Source: Microbacterium sp. 10M-3C3
GTDB taxonomy: Bacteria > Actinomycetota > Actinomycetes > Actinomycetales > Microbacteriaceae
NCBI RefSeq assembly: GCF_003931875.1
Contig: NZ_CP034245.1
Coordinates: 682,001 to 746,000 of the forward strand
Direction of reading: 5' to 3'
DNA: 64,000 nucleotides
Made by a program: the position numbers and the translations under genes. The notes beneath the pieces were generated by a model. It saw nothing but the letters and a program-made list of their open reading frames with translations, ran no database searches and was not told where the DNA came from. Below, piece after piece: positions 1 through 9,677 of this stretch (the stretch's first letter is position 1; every line of letters starts with the position of its first letter).

Positions 1-149
1 TGGTCCCACACGACGGTGCCCGATCCGCCCGCGATGGGCAGCAGATCCAAGCCCTCCTGCGCCGACCACGAATGGAACACGTGGCGGCGGTCGAGTTCTC
101 TCGCGCGCGCGTTCGTGCCGGTCGCGGTGTCGGGGTGGGACGTGGTCAT
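1..149 (-). CDS. Class III (PLP-dependent) aminotransferase, N-terminal fragment
   Basis: Only the first 49 codons lie in the window; the rest is beyond the left edge. The start is the ATG at 149-147, preceded on the minus strand by a purine-rich ACGGAG. The visible N-terminus contains RRHVFHSWSAQ followed by a Gly-rich turn and VVWD, the usual opening of the omega-amino acid:pyruvate / aspartate aminotransferase family (class III, fold type I). These enzymes move an amino group between an amine and a keto acid in the cytoplasm using pyridoxal phosphate. The catalytic lysine is not visible, so the substrate cannot be judged. The gene is divergent from the ComB-like gene. Confidence 0.7.
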   Translation of the reverse strand, partial: MTTSHPDTATGTNARARELDRRHVFHSWSAQEGLDLLPIAGGSGTVVWD

Positions 150-322
150 GCGGGCTCCGTTTCACCAGGACGTCGTCGTCGGCGGACGCCCCGGCCGTCC
201 GGGGATCCTGGTTCGAGTATGCGCCGTCCGGCGCTCGCTGCCGAGTCCCGGCGTCTGCCGTGGTGTGTTGCGGGGTGTTTCCCGGGCCGTCCGCGCACCC
301 GGGCGGGGCGGCGCGCCGCCGG

Positions 323-328
323 TACGCT
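323..328 (+). promoter_or_regulatory. -10 box of a leaderless promoter for the ComB-like gene
   Basis: TACGCT lies six bases before the ATG at 335 and no Shine-Dalgarno sequence is present, so transcription probably starts at or next to the A of the start codon. The same arrangement recurs at five other genes in the window. Confidence 0.6.
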
Positions 329-334
329 CGACGG

Positions 335-970
335 ATGCCCGACGGATCGCCCTTCTCCCAGTCCGCGTATCAGGTGCGCCTCGAGTGGGGCGCCGAGGGG
401 CTCGCGCGCCTCGCGCCGGCCGACATCGTGGCGGTCGTCGACGTGCTGCGGTTCTCCTCGACGGCGATCGCCGCGCTCGAGGAGGGCCGCCCGGTCGCCC
501 TCGACGACACGGCGCGAGCGGCGTCGATCAACGGCGCCGAGGTCGCCGCATCCGTCGCGCACGGCGAGGTGGTGCTCGGCGGTCTCCGCAACGCCGCCGC
601 CGTCGCCCGGCACGTGCTCGCGCGGCAGGCCGAGCGCGGCGAGCGTACGAGTGTGGCGATCGTCGCGGCGGGGGAGCGGGTCTCCCGCGACACGCCCACC
701 GTGCGCTTCGCCGTCGAGGACCAGCTCGGCGCGGGTGCGATCATCGCCGCGCTGGGAGATCTCGGCATCGATCACTGCTCGCCCGAGGCGGCCGTCGCGG
801 GTGAGGGCTTCCGCGCGCTGCGCGGCGCGACACGGCACCTGCTGACCGCGAGCGGATCGGGCCGCGAGCTCGAGGCCGCGGGCCGGCGCGACGCGGTGCT
901 CGCGGCCGCGGCCGTCGACGCCGCATCCGTGGTCCCCGTCCTGCGCGACGGCGTCTTCGTCGCGGCGTAG
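335..970 (+). CDS. ComB-like 2-phosphosulfolactate phosphatase family protein
   Basis: This 211-residue protein matches the ComB family through the N-terminal segment ADIVAVVDVLRFSSTAIAAL, the family's VxDVLRxxST signature. ComB proteins hydrolyse 2-phosphosulfolactate in coenzyme M synthesis in methanogens. Actinobacteria do not make coenzyme M, so the physiological substrate here is unknown. A longer reading frame upstream exists, but the ATG at 335 fits both the family N-terminus and a leaderless -10 box at 323-328. No partner gene is adjacent: it is divergent from an aminotransferase and convergent with a SprT-like gene. It is likely a cytoplasmic, Mg-dependent phosphatase of unassigned substrate. 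Confidence 0.75.
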   Translation: MPDGSPFSQSAYQVRLEWGAEGLARLAPADIVAVVDVLRFSSTAIAALEEGRPVALDDTARAASINGAEVAASVAHGEVVLGGLRNAAAVARHVLARQAERGERTSVAIVAAGERVSRDTPTVRFAVEDQLGAGAIIAALGDLGIDHCSPEAAVAGEGFRALRGATRHLLTASGSGRELEAAGRRDAVLAAAAVDAASVVPVLRDGVFVAA

Positions 971-982
971 ACCCGTCCGCCT

Positions 983-1067
983 CCGCCGAGTCGCCATCCT
1001 CCCGCCCCGACACCACCGCAGCCGTGCGGCGGATGGGTGACCCGACGGCGCGATGGTGACTCGGCGG
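983..1067. repeat. Intergenic inverted repeat between convergent genes
   Basis: CCGCCGAGTCGCCATC at 983-998 is answered by GATGGTGACTCGGCGG at 1052-1067, a 16-bp inverted repeat with one mismatch and a 53-base loop. A third, degenerate copy of the right arm starts at 1032. It sits exactly between two convergent genes, so it may act as a bidirectional terminator or be a REP-like dispersed palindrome. Confidence 0.55.
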
Positions 1068-1106
1068 CGGATGCGGCGCGCTCGACGCCGCACGGCGGAC
1101 GGCCGG

Positions 1107-1595
1107 TCAGCGGGGGGTCTGCGCGGCGAGCCGGGTCGCGGGCGTGATCTCGCGGCGGGTCCACGTGATCGCGTGCCGCGGGTCGAAGTGCGGCGCGCAC
1201 TTCGCGCACGACGTCGGACGCGTCGCCCGCCGGTGCCGGTACGCGACGTGCCCCGCGGGGCACACGCCCACCCACGGGGCGAGCTCGGTCGCCGTCTCAC
1301 CGGCGTGGGTCGTGCCGCCGACGTAGCCGAGGTCGCGCGCGACGCGCTTCCACGCCGGGCCGTGACCGGCCGCCGGGCCGGCGAGGGCGTGCGCGACCTC
1401 GTGGAGCAGCGTCTGGTGGTTCGTGTCGTCGTCGTAGCGCGCCGCGAGGTACCGGGAGACGCTGATGCGCTTGCGTGTGTAGTCGCACAGCCCGGCGCGC
1501 CGCTTGGCGTTGTCGAAGCCGAACGACCACGACGCGTCGAGGTGCGACGTGATGAGCGCCTCCGCCCACACGCGCACGCGCTGCAGTTCCGACAT
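1107..1595 (-). CDS. SprT-like zinc metalloprotease-fold protein
   Basis: This 162-residue protein carries the zinc-binding HEVAH motif at residues 65-69 inside a SprT-like domain and a C-terminal Cys-rich segment (VCPAGH, then SCAKC) that looks like a zinc ribbon. SprT/Spartan-type proteins are putative proteases; the eukaryotic member cleaves DNA-protein crosslinks, but bacterial members are poorly characterised. The start is the ATG at 1595, seven bases downstream of TACGGT on the minus strand, giving a leaderless transcript. It is followed at a distance by a TPR gene on the same strand with its own ribosome-binding site. No signal peptide is seen, so it is cytoplasmic. Confidence 0.8.
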   Translation of the reverse strand: MSELQRVRVWAEALITSHLDASWSFGFDNAKRRAGLCDYTRKRISVSRYLAARYDDDTNHQTLLHEVAHALAGPAAGHGPAWKRVARDLGYVGGTTHAGETATELAPWVGVCPAGHVAYRHRRATRPTSCAKCAPHFDPRHAITWTRREITPATRLAAQTPR

Positions 1596-1602
1596 GCAGG
1601 AG

Positions 1603-1608
1603 ACCGTA
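1603..1608 (-). promoter_or_regulatory. -10 box of a leaderless promoter for the SprT-like gene
   Basis: On the minus strand TACGGT is followed by seven bases and then the ATG at 1595, with no Shine-Dalgarno sequence between. Confidence 0.55.
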
Positions 1609-1625
1609 GTGCGGGGTGCCGACAG

Positions 1626-2153
1626 TCAGCTCGCGACGGTCGCGCGCGAGCGCCGGCGGTCGGCGGCGTCGATCGCCAGCAGCGTCGACTCGAGCTGATC
1701 GTCGGGGGCGCCGGACTCCTGGCGCAGGAACAGGGCCCGCTTGAAGTCGCGCCGCGCGTCGTCGAAGTCGCCCGCGTCGTACGCGACCTTGCCGCGGTGC
1801 TGGTACGCGAAGGCCGCGATGCCCGCCCACCCGTTGCCGTCGGCCTCCTCGGCGCACGTCGTGAGCTCCTGCGTCGCGGCGGCGTACGCGCCGCGGGCCT
1901 GCAGGATCGTCGCGTGGAGGATGCGCGCGCGCAGCAGGTCCTTGCGGGTGCCGGCCATGCGCGCGACGCGCACCGACTGCTCCGACACGGTGAGGGCCTC
2001 GTCGGCGCGGCCGAGGACCTTCAGCAGCCACACGCGCTCGAGGAGGGCCGGGAGGCTCCGCTGCACGCCGATCTCCGCGAGCCGCTCCTCGCACTCGCGC
2101 AGATCCACGATCTCGCGCAGGGTGTCGGGATCGTACCCGCGGATGTAGCTCAC
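1626..2153 (-). CDS. Tetratricopeptide-repeat protein
   Basis: This is a 175-residue all-helical protein with TPR-type spacing of small and aromatic residues, clearest around residues 95-150 (GWAGIAAFAYQHRGKVAYD, then GDFDDARRDFKRAL). TPR proteins are protein-interaction scaffolds; the partner here is unknown. The GTG at 2153 is chosen because GGGGAG sits just upstream and the protein begins with a sensible SYIRGYDPDTL; the open frame runs further upstream but with unlikely Arg-rich sequence. There is no signal peptide or membrane segment. It lies upstream of the SprT-like gene on the same strand, 30 bp apart, so some co-transcription is possible. Confidence 0.75.
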   Translation of the reverse strand: MSYIRGYDPDTLREIVDLRECEERLAEIGVQRSLPALLERVWLLKVLGRADEALTVSEQSVRVARMAGTRKDLLRARILHATILQARGAYAAATQELTTCAEEADGNGWAGIAAFAYQHRGKVAYDAGDFDDARRDFKRALFLRQESGAPDDQLESTLLAIDAADRRRSRATVAS

Positions 2154-2272
2154 CGTTGTCTCCCCTCTGCGACGCTTCCGCTCGTGCGCCCCGCAGCGTC
2201 CGACGGGGGCTCCTCCAGTCTGCAATCCCCGTCGCCGGACCTCCGGCACGGCACGCCGGGGACCGTGCGGCG

Positions 2273-3139
2273 TCACCGATCGAACAGGCTCGCGGTGGGC
2301 TTGGGGGAGGGTGTCGCATCCGCATCCGTGGCGGGCAGCGCACCGCGCACGAACTCGTCGATCTCCGCCCCCTGCGCGACCTTCGCCGGGTGGGGGCCGG
2401 CGGCCATGAGCCGCGGCAGCCACTCCGTCGGCAGCGGAGCGGCGGATGCGGCGATGACGAGGTTCCCGAACCGGCGGCCCTTGAGCACCTGCACCTCGGC
2501 GAGCACGATCACGTGCTCGAGCACGGCGCGGACGGTCGCGACCTGCCGCCGCGCGAACGCGAGCCCGGCGCCGTCGGCGACGTTCACCAGGAGCACGCCG
2601 TCGGGCGCGAGGAGACGCGCCGCCTCCCGGTAGAACTCCACGGTCGTCACGTGCGCCGGGGTCTGCGCGCCGGCGTAGACGTCGCTCACGAGCACGTCGA
2701 CGGACCCCTCGAGCGCGTGCGGCAGGCGGCCGAGCACCGCGCGGGCGTCGCCGATGCGCGTGCGGATCGCAGCGCCGCGCGGCAGCGGGAACTGCCCGCG
2801 CACGAGGTCGACGAGCGCCTGCTCGAGCTCGATCACCTGCTGGCGGGAGCCCGGCCGCGTCGCCTCGATGTACCGCGGGATCGTGAGGGCGCCCGCGCCG
2901 AGGTGCACGGCGGTCAGCGGCTGTCCGGGCATCCGCAGCCGGTCGATGACCGCGCCCATGCGTGCGACGTACTCGAAGTGCAGGTGCGTCGGGTCTTCGG
3001 GGTCGACGTGCGATTGCGGCGTGCCGTCGACCACGAGCTCGTACCCGGTCGTGTACGGCGACGGCACGAGGCGTGCGAAGGAGCCGTCCGACAGGCGGGC
3101 CGAGGCGATCTCGGCGGGTTCGACGCGCGCTCGGGCCAT
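2273..3139 (-). CDS. Spermidine synthase-like class I methyltransferase-fold protein
   Basis: This 288-residue protein has the Rossmann glycine loop VHLGAGALTIPRYI near residue 73 and the acidic VDVLVSDVY around residue 145, as in spermidine synthase-like proteins. In true spermidine synthases the aminopropyl group of decarboxylated AdoMet is moved to putrescine. Many actinobacterial relatives lack the catalytic context and are annotated only as spermidine synthase-like, so the reaction is not assigned. The ATG at 3139 is supported by a leaderless -10 (TAGCGT, seven bases upstream). The gene is divergent from the peptide importer and separated from the TPR gene by 119 bp. It is cytoplasmic with no membrane segments. 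Confidence 0.75.
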   Translation of the reverse strand: MARARVEPAEIASARLSDGSFARLVPSPYTTGYELVVDGTPQSHVDPEDPTHLHFEYVARMGAVIDRLRMPGQPLTAVHLGAGALTIPRYIEATRPGSRQQVIELEQALVDLVRGQFPLPRGAAIRTRIGDARAVLGRLPHALEGSVDVLVSDVYAGAQTPAHVTTVEFYREAARLLAPDGVLLVNVADGAGLAFARRQVATVRAVLEHVIVLAEVQVLKGRRFGNLVIAASAAPLPTEWLPRLMAAGPHPAKVAQGAEIDEFVRGALPATDADATPSPKPTASLFDR

Positions 3140-3146
3140 GCGCTCC

Positions 3147-3152
3147 ACGCTA
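3147..3152 (-). promoter_or_regulatory. -10 box of a leaderless promoter for the spermidine synthase-like gene
   Basis: Reading the minus strand, TAGCGT is followed by seven bases and the ATG at 3139. No ribosome-binding site is present. Confidence 0.6.
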
Positions 3153-3223
3153 GTGCGCCGGATGCGGCGGTCGGCCGCGGGCGAAACACGATCGATACAC
3201 AGGTGCAACCGAGGGCCCGTGCG

Positions 3224-3239
3224 CGACCGTATACGGTCG
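3224..3239. promoter_or_regulatory. Perfect 16-bp palindrome, candidate operator for the peptide importer
   Basis: CGACCGTATACGGTCG is a perfect palindrome 84 bp before the binding-protein gene. It contains TACGGT (3232-3237), a plausible -10 box, so a dimeric regulator bound here would block the promoter. The regulator is not encoded nearby. Confidence 0.5.
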
Positions 3240-3322
3240 GAGGATCGGATGAACCGGGATGCGGCACGACGTCGTGCGTCGGCGTCGGCCCTTTCCCCTC
3301 CCCCAAGGAAGGTCCACAGCAC

Positions 3323-4987
3323 ATGGCAACCACCCTCCAGCGACGCCTGCTCACAGGCGCCGCGGCCGTCGCGATCGGCGCGATCGCCCTGTCGGCGTGC
3401 TCGAGCCAGCGCGGCGGCGGCGGCGAGACCGCGTCGGGCGACGTCGACTCGACGTTCGTGTTCGGCGCATCGGGCGACCCGGCGAGCCTCGACCCCGCGT
3501 TCGCGAACGACGGCGAGTCGTTCCGCATCACTCGTCAGATGTTCGAGGGCCTCGTCGGCACCGAGCCCGGCACGGCCGACCCGGCCCCGCTCCTGGCCGA
3601 GAGCTGGGAGCAGTCCGAGGACGGCCTGTCGTACACGTTCGCGCTCAAGACGGGCGTGAAGTTCCACGACGGCACCGACTTCAACGCCGAGGCCGTCTGC
3701 TTCAACTTCGACCGGCAGAACAACTTCACCGGGATCGCGCAGAGCGAGAGCCTGTCCTACTACTGGGGCAAGATCATGCGCGGCTACGCCGACACCGGCA
3801 CCTCCATCTACGGCGGCTGCACCCCCGACGGCGACGATAAGGTCACGATCACGCTGACCCAGCCCTTCGCGGGCTTCATCCCCGCGCTGTCGCTGCCCTC
3901 GTTCGCGATCCAGAGCCCGAAGGCCCTGCAGGACTACGACGCCGACAACGTCGGCGGCACGTCCGAGGCGCCGACCCTCAGCAAGTACGCGACGGCGCAC
4001 CCGACCGGCACGGGTCCGTTCATGTTCGACTCGTGGGAGCCGGGCTCGGAGGCGACGCTGAAGGCCTTTCCCGACTACTGGGGCGAGCAGGGCCAGGTGC
4101 AGGAGATCATCTTCCGCACGATCGGCGACACCACGGCCCGCCGTCAGGCGCTCGAGTCCGGCTCGATCGACGGGTACGACCTCGTCGCCCCCGCCGACCT
4201 GGGTGCCCTCAAGGACGCGGGCTTCACGCTGACCAACCGCGACCCGTTCAACATCCTCTACCTCGGCATGAACCAGGCCGACCCGGCGCTCGCGGACATC
4301 CGCGTGCGCCAGGCCATCGCCCACGCGATCGACAAGCAGCAGCTCGTCACGCAGGTGCTGCCGGAGGGCACGGAGCTGGCCGACCAGTTCATGCCCGACG
4401 CGGTCATCGGCTTCAACGACGCCGTCACGACGTACGACTATGACGCCGAGAAGGCCAAGTCGCTGCTCGCGGAGGCCGGCTACACCGAGGCCAACCCGCT
4501 CACGCTGACGTTCAACTACCCCGTGAACATCTCGCGCCCGTACATGCCCAACCCGGAGCAGATCTTCACGAACCTGTCGTCGCAGCTCGAGGCCGTGGGC
4601 ATCAAGGTCAACCCCGTCTCCAACGAGTGGGGCGAGTACCTCGACCTCATCCAGGGTGGCTCGGACCACGGCATCCACCTGCTCGGCTGGACCGGCGACT
4701 ACAACGACCCCGACAACTTCGTCGGAACGTTCTTCGGCGCCCCGTCCAACGAGTGGGGCTTCGACAACGCCGAGCTGTTCTCGGCGCTGACCTCGGCCCG
4801 CGGCCTCGCGACCGAGGACGAGCAGGAGAGCGCTTACCAGGACATCAACGAGGAGATCGCGCAGTTCCTGCCGGGTGTTCCGCTGGCCAGCCCCGTGCCG
4901 ACGCTCGCGTTCGACGCGCGGGTGACCTCGTACCCGGCGAGCCCCGTGCAGGACGAGGTCTACAACATGATCACGCTGTCCGAGTAA
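3323..4987 (+). CDS. Oligopeptide/dipeptide ABC transporter substrate-binding lipoprotein
   Basis: This 554-residue family 5 solute-binding protein begins with a lipoprotein signal: basic start, hydrophobic stretch and lipobox LSAC with Cys26, so it is anchored to the outer face of the membrane. The mature part has the family signature FVFGASGDPASLDPAF and a typical DppA/OppA length. It captures peptides, or possibly nickel or another small ligand, and delivers them to the two permeases encoded downstream. The ATG at 3323 follows AAGGAAGG. A long hairpin separates it from the permease genes, which would favour higher expression of the binding protein than of the channel. The exact ligand cannot be read from sequence. 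Confidence 0.9.
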   Translation: MATTLQRRLLTGAAAVAIGAIALSACSSQRGGGGETASGDVDSTFVFGASGDPASLDPAFANDGESFRITRQMFEGLVGTEPGTADPAPLLAESWEQSEDGLSYTFALKTGVKFHDGTDFNAEAVCFNFDRQNNFTGIAQSESLSYYWGKIMRGYADTGTSIYGGCTPDGDDKVTITLTQPFAGFIPALSLPSFAIQSPKALQDYDADNVGGTSEAPTLSKYATAHPTGTGPFMFDSWEPGSEATLKAFPDYWGEQGQVQEIIFRTIGDTTARRQALESGSIDGYDLVAPADLGALKDAGFTLTNRDPFNILYLGMNQADPALADIRVRQAIAHAIDKQQLVTQVLPEGTELADQFMPDAVIGFNDAVTTYDYDAEKAKSLLAEAGYTEANPLTLTFNYPVNISRPYMPNPEQIFTNLSSQLEAVGIKVNPVSNEWGEYLDLIQGGSDHGIHLLGWTGDYNDPDNFVGTFFGAPSNEWGFDNAELFSALTSARGLATEDEQESAYQDINEEIAQFLPGVPLASPVPTLAFDARVTSYPASPVQDEVYNMITLSE

Positions 4988-4988
4988 T

Positions 4989-5037
4989 CGGATGCGGCGA
5001 CCCGGGCTGCCGCGCGGCGCCCGGGTCGCCGCATCCG
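4989..5037 (+). terminator. Perfect 19-bp hairpin between binding-protein and permease genes
   Basis: The arms 4989-5007 and 5019-5037 are perfectly complementary, with an 11-base loop. The stem starts two bases after the stop codon of the binding-protein gene. No T-run follows, so it may be a partial terminator or mRNA 3'-end stabiliser. Each arm ends in the genome-wide octamer GGATGCGG/CCGCATCC. Confidence 0.65.
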
Positions 5038-5124
5038 CCCATCGTCCTGCGTGGATCGGCGGCCTCGACCGTCCGGATAAGCACCGATTCACGCAAGACG
5101 CGGACCCACTGCTTCGGAGATCCC

Positions 5125-6129
5125 GTGCTACGCACCATCGGCAGGCGCCTGCTCCTGCTCATCCCGACCCTGTTCGGCCTGTCCGTGCTGCTGTTCCTGT
5201 GGGTGCGCGCCCTGCCCGGCGGCCCCGCGGTCGCGCTGCTCGGCGAGCGCGCGACCCCCGAGGCGGTCGCGCGCATCAACGAGCTGTACGGCTTCGACCA
5301 GCCGCTGTACGTCCAGTACTTCACGTGGCTCGGCCGACTCCTCCAGGGCGACTTCGGTTCGTCGATCCAGACGGGGCGCCCGGTGCTCGAGGAGTTCTTC
5401 CGCCGCTTCCCGGCGACGCTCGAGCTGTCGATCGGCGCCCTCATCGTCGCCGTGGGGATCGGCATCCCGCTCGGCTACTGGGCGGCGCGCCGGCACGGGA
5501 AGGCGTGGGATCACATCGCGGTCGTGCTCAGCCTCATCGGCATCACGATCCCGGTGTTCTTCCTCGCGTTCATCCTGAAGTACATCTTCGCGGTGCAGCT
5601 GGGCTGGCTCCCCTCCGACGGCCGCCAGAACCCGCGGATCGACGCGACCCACTACACGAACCTGTACGTGCTCGACGGCCTGCTCACGGGCGAGCTCGAC
5701 GCGGCGTGGGACGCGTTCCTCCACCTCATCCTCCCGGCGCTCGCCCTCGGCACCATCCCGCTCGCGATCATCGTGCGCATCACGCGCGCGTCGGTGCTCG
5801 AGGTGCAGAACGCCGACTACGTCCGCACCGGCCGCGCCAAGGGCATCGGGCAGTCGACGCTGCGCAACCGCTTCATCCTGCGCAACGCGATGCTGCCGGT
5901 GGTCACGACCGTGGGCCTGCAGGCGGGCCTGCTGATCGCGGGCGCCGTCCTCACCGAGACGGTGTTCGCCTTCCCCGGCATCGGCCAGTTCCTCGCGCGG
6001 GCGATCTTCACGCGCGACTTCCCCGTGCTGCAGGGCTTCATCATCTTCATCGCGATCCTGTACGCCCTCATCAACCTGCTCGTCGACGTGTCGTACAGCG
6101 TCATCGACCCGAGAGTGAGAGTGCAATGA
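5125..6129 (+). CDS. ABC transporter permease, DppB/OppB type
   Basis: This 334-residue inner-membrane protein has an N-terminal membrane anchor (LLLLIPTLFGLSVLLFLWV), a large external loop and five further helices. The EAA-type loop that contacts the ATPase is around residues 230-250 (NADYVRTGRAKGIG). It forms half of the peptide channel with the next gene. The GTG at 5125 is preceded by GGAGA at optimal spacing. Its stop codon overlaps the start of the second permease gene (ATGA), so translation is coupled. Length and topology are normal for binding_protein_dependent transport permeases of the peptide family. Confidence 0.9.
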   Translation: MLRTIGRRLLLLIPTLFGLSVLLFLWVRALPGGPAVALLGERATPEAVARINELYGFDQPLYVQYFTWLGRLLQGDFGSSIQTGRPVLEEFFRRFPATLELSIGALIVAVGIGIPLGYWAARRHGKAWDHIAVVLSLIGITIPVFFLAFILKYIFAVQLGWLPSDGRQNPRIDATHYTNLYVLDGLLTGELDAAWDAFLHLILPALALGTIPLAIIVRITRASVLEVQNADYVRTGRAKGIGQSTLRNRFILRNAMLPVVTTVGLQAGLLIAGAVLTETVFAFPGIGQFLARAIFTRDFPVLQGFIIFIAILYALINLLVDVSYSVIDPRVRVQ

Positions 6130-7085
6130 GCTCCGGCGTCCTCCCTCCCGCCCCGAGCGGCGGCCCCGTCGACGACAACGCGATCGTCGACAAGGGGCTC
6201 CTGGCCGCGGAGACACGCGGCGGCTTCTGGCGCGACGTGTTCCGCCGCATCCGGCGCAACCCGACCGCATGGATCGGCGCCGTCATCGTCGCCCTGTTCC
6301 TGCTGGTCGCGCTGCTGGCCCCCGTCCTCGCGCCGTACGGGGCGGAGGCGCTCCCGGGACAGCGCTACATCACGCCGACGCACATCCCCGGGCCCGGCGA
6401 GCTCGCGCAGTTCCCGCTCGGACTCGACCGCTTCGGCGGCGACGTGCTGTCGAAGCTCATCTGGGGCGCGCAGGCATCGCTGGTCATCGGCATCGTGTCA
6501 ACCGCGTTCGGCCTCGCCGGCGGCATGCTCCTGGGCCTTCTCGCCGGCACCTTCGGCGGCTGGGTCGACATCCTCGTGATGCGCTTCGTCGACATCCTGC
6601 TCTCGGTGCCGAACCTGCTCCTGGCCGTGTCGATCGCGGCGATCCTCGGGCAGAGCCAGCTCGCGGTCATGATCGCGATCGGCGCGTCGCAGGTGCCGGT
6701 GTTCGCGCGGCTGCTGCGGGCCTCACTGCTGCAGCAGCGCAACGCCGACTACGTGCTGTCGGCGCAGACGCTCGGGCTGTCGCGCCGCACGATCACGATG
6801 ACGCACGTGCTGCCCAACGCGATCGGACCGGTCATCGTGCAGGGGACGCTCACGCTCGCCACCGCCGTCATCGACGCCGCCGCGCTGTCGTTCCTCGGCC
6901 TCGGCGGCGGCCTGCCGCAGACGGCGGAGTGGGGGCGCATGCTCACATACGCGCAGGCGGAGCTCGCCATCGCGCCAGGGCTCGCGTTCCTCCCCGGCAT
7001 CTGCATCGCCGTGACCGCGCTCGGCTTCACGCTGCTCGGCGAGGCGCTGCGCGAGGCGATGGACCCGCGCACGCGCGCCCGCTGA
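6126..7085 (+). CDS. ABC transporter permease, DppC/OppC type
   Basis: This 319-residue partner permease has a cytoplasmic N-terminal tail of about 50 residues, a first helix (WIGAVIVALFLLVALLAPV), an external loop with the DppC-typical PLGLDRFGGDVLS, and an EAA loop at NADYVLSAQTLGLS. It starts within the stop codon of the upstream permease gene. The two permeases plus the binding lipoprotein lack an ATPase in their own operon; the ATPase is the convergent gene at 7153-8811. Family membership is certain; the transported substrate is inferred to be short peptides. Confidence 0.9.
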   Translation: MSSGVLPPAPSGGPVDDNAIVDKGLLAAETRGGFWRDVFRRIRRNPTAWIGAVIVALFLLVALLAPVLAPYGAEALPGQRYITPTHIPGPGELAQFPLGLDRFGGDVLSKLIWGAQASLVIGIVSTAFGLAGGMLLGLLAGTFGGWVDILVMRFVDILLSVPNLLLAVSIAAILGQSQLAVMIAIGASQVPVFARLLRASLLQQRNADYVLSAQTLGLSRRTITMTHVLPNAIGPVIVQGTLTLATAVIDAAALSFLGLGGGLPQTAEWGRMLTYAQAELAIAPGLAFLPGICIAVTALGFTLLGEALREAMDPRTRAR

Positions 7086-7152
7086 CCCCGACCGCCGGGG
7101 TTGCGGCACCGCGCACCGCGCCGGCGGCCGCGCAGAGGCGGGCCGCGGGGCG

Positions 7153-8811
<1,659 letters not shown>

Positions 8812-8893
8812 CCGTCCATCCTGCCCCGCCGGGCGGCGCCGCCGCATCCGGCTGTGCACATCTTCACGCATCCGTAACGCCCGCCGGCGTCGG

Positions 8894-8899
8894 TAGCGT
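8894..8899 (+). promoter_or_regulatory. -10 box of a leaderless promoter for pxpA
   Basis: TAGCGT lies six bases before the pxpA ATG at 8906, with no ribosome-binding site between. Confidence 0.65.
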
Positions 8900-8905
8900 G
8901 GGCGC

Positions 8906-9661
8906 ATGCGCACGATCGACCTCAACGCCGACCTCGGCGAGACGGTGGACGGGGTGCCCACGGCCGACGACGAGGCCATGTTCGCGGTGATCTCGAGCGC
9001 GAATGTCGCGTGCGGCGGGCACGCGGGCGACGCCGCGTCGATGCGCGAGGCCGTCGAGCGGGCCGAGCGGCACGGCGTGGCGATCGGCGCGCATCCGTCG
9101 TACGCCGACCGCGCGAACGTCGGCCGCGTGCGGCACGATCCGCCGCCCGCGCAGCTGCGCGCGAGCGTGCGCGGTCAGCTGGAGGCGCTGCGGGCGGCCG
9201 GTGCCGACGTGCGCTACGTCAAGCCGCACGGCGCGCTGTACCACGCCGTCACGGTGTCGCCGGAGCAGGCGGATGCGGTGGCCGCCGCGGTCGCGGACGT
9301 GTCGGCGGCGCTCGGGCGGGCCCTGCCGGTCCTCGGCCTCGACGGCGAGATCGCCCGCGCCGTCGCGGCGGCCGGACTGCCGTTCCGCCGTGAGGCGTTC
9401 CTCGACCGGGGCTACACCCCGACGGGCGCGCTCGTGCCGCGCGGGCAGCCCGGCGACCTGCTCGAGGATCCCGATGCGGTCGCCGCGCGCGCGGTGCGGC
9501 TCGCCGTCGACGGCGTCGTGGACGCGGTCGACGGCACCGTGGTGGACGCCGACGCGGTGTCGCTGTGCGTCCACGGCGACACCCCGCAGGCCGTCGCGAT
9601 GGCCGTCGCCGTGCGCCGCGCACTCGCCTCCGCCGGCGTCCGCGTCGCCGCGGCCTGGTGA
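8906..9661 (+). CDS. pxpA: 5-oxoprolinase subunit A (LamB/YcsF family)
   Basis: This 251-residue protein opens with TIDLNADLGE and contains NVACGGHAGD, the conserved metal- and substrate-site motifs of the LamB/YcsF family. PxpA works with PxpB and PxpC to open 5-oxo-L-proline (pyroglutamate) to glutamate with ATP, removing a metabolite formed spontaneously from glutamine and N-terminal glutamate. Length is normal. The start is fixed by the leaderless -10 at 8894-8899. The next gene, 16 bp downstream, encodes the fused B and C subunits, so the whole enzyme is encoded in one operon. Confidence 0.93.
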   Translation: MRTIDLNADLGETVDGVPTADDEAMFAVISSANVACGGHAGDAASMREAVERAERHGVAIGAHPSYADRANVGRVRHDPPPAQLRASVRGQLEALRAAGADVRYVKPHGALYHAVTVSPEQADAVAAAVADVSAALGRALPVLGLDGEIARAVAAAGLPFRREAFLDRGYTPTGALVPRGQPGDLLEDPDAVAARAVRLAVDGVVDAVDGTVVDADAVSLCVHGDTPQAVAMAVAVRRALASAGVRVAAAW

Positions 9662-9677
9662 GCGGCGGGGGACGACG

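Noticed and set aside
2156..3322. Plus-strand open frame running into the peptide-binding lipoprotein gene
   Set aside because: The upstream part overlaps the opposite-strand methyltransferase-like gene; the lipoprotein signal begins at 3323 with a good ribosome-binding site.
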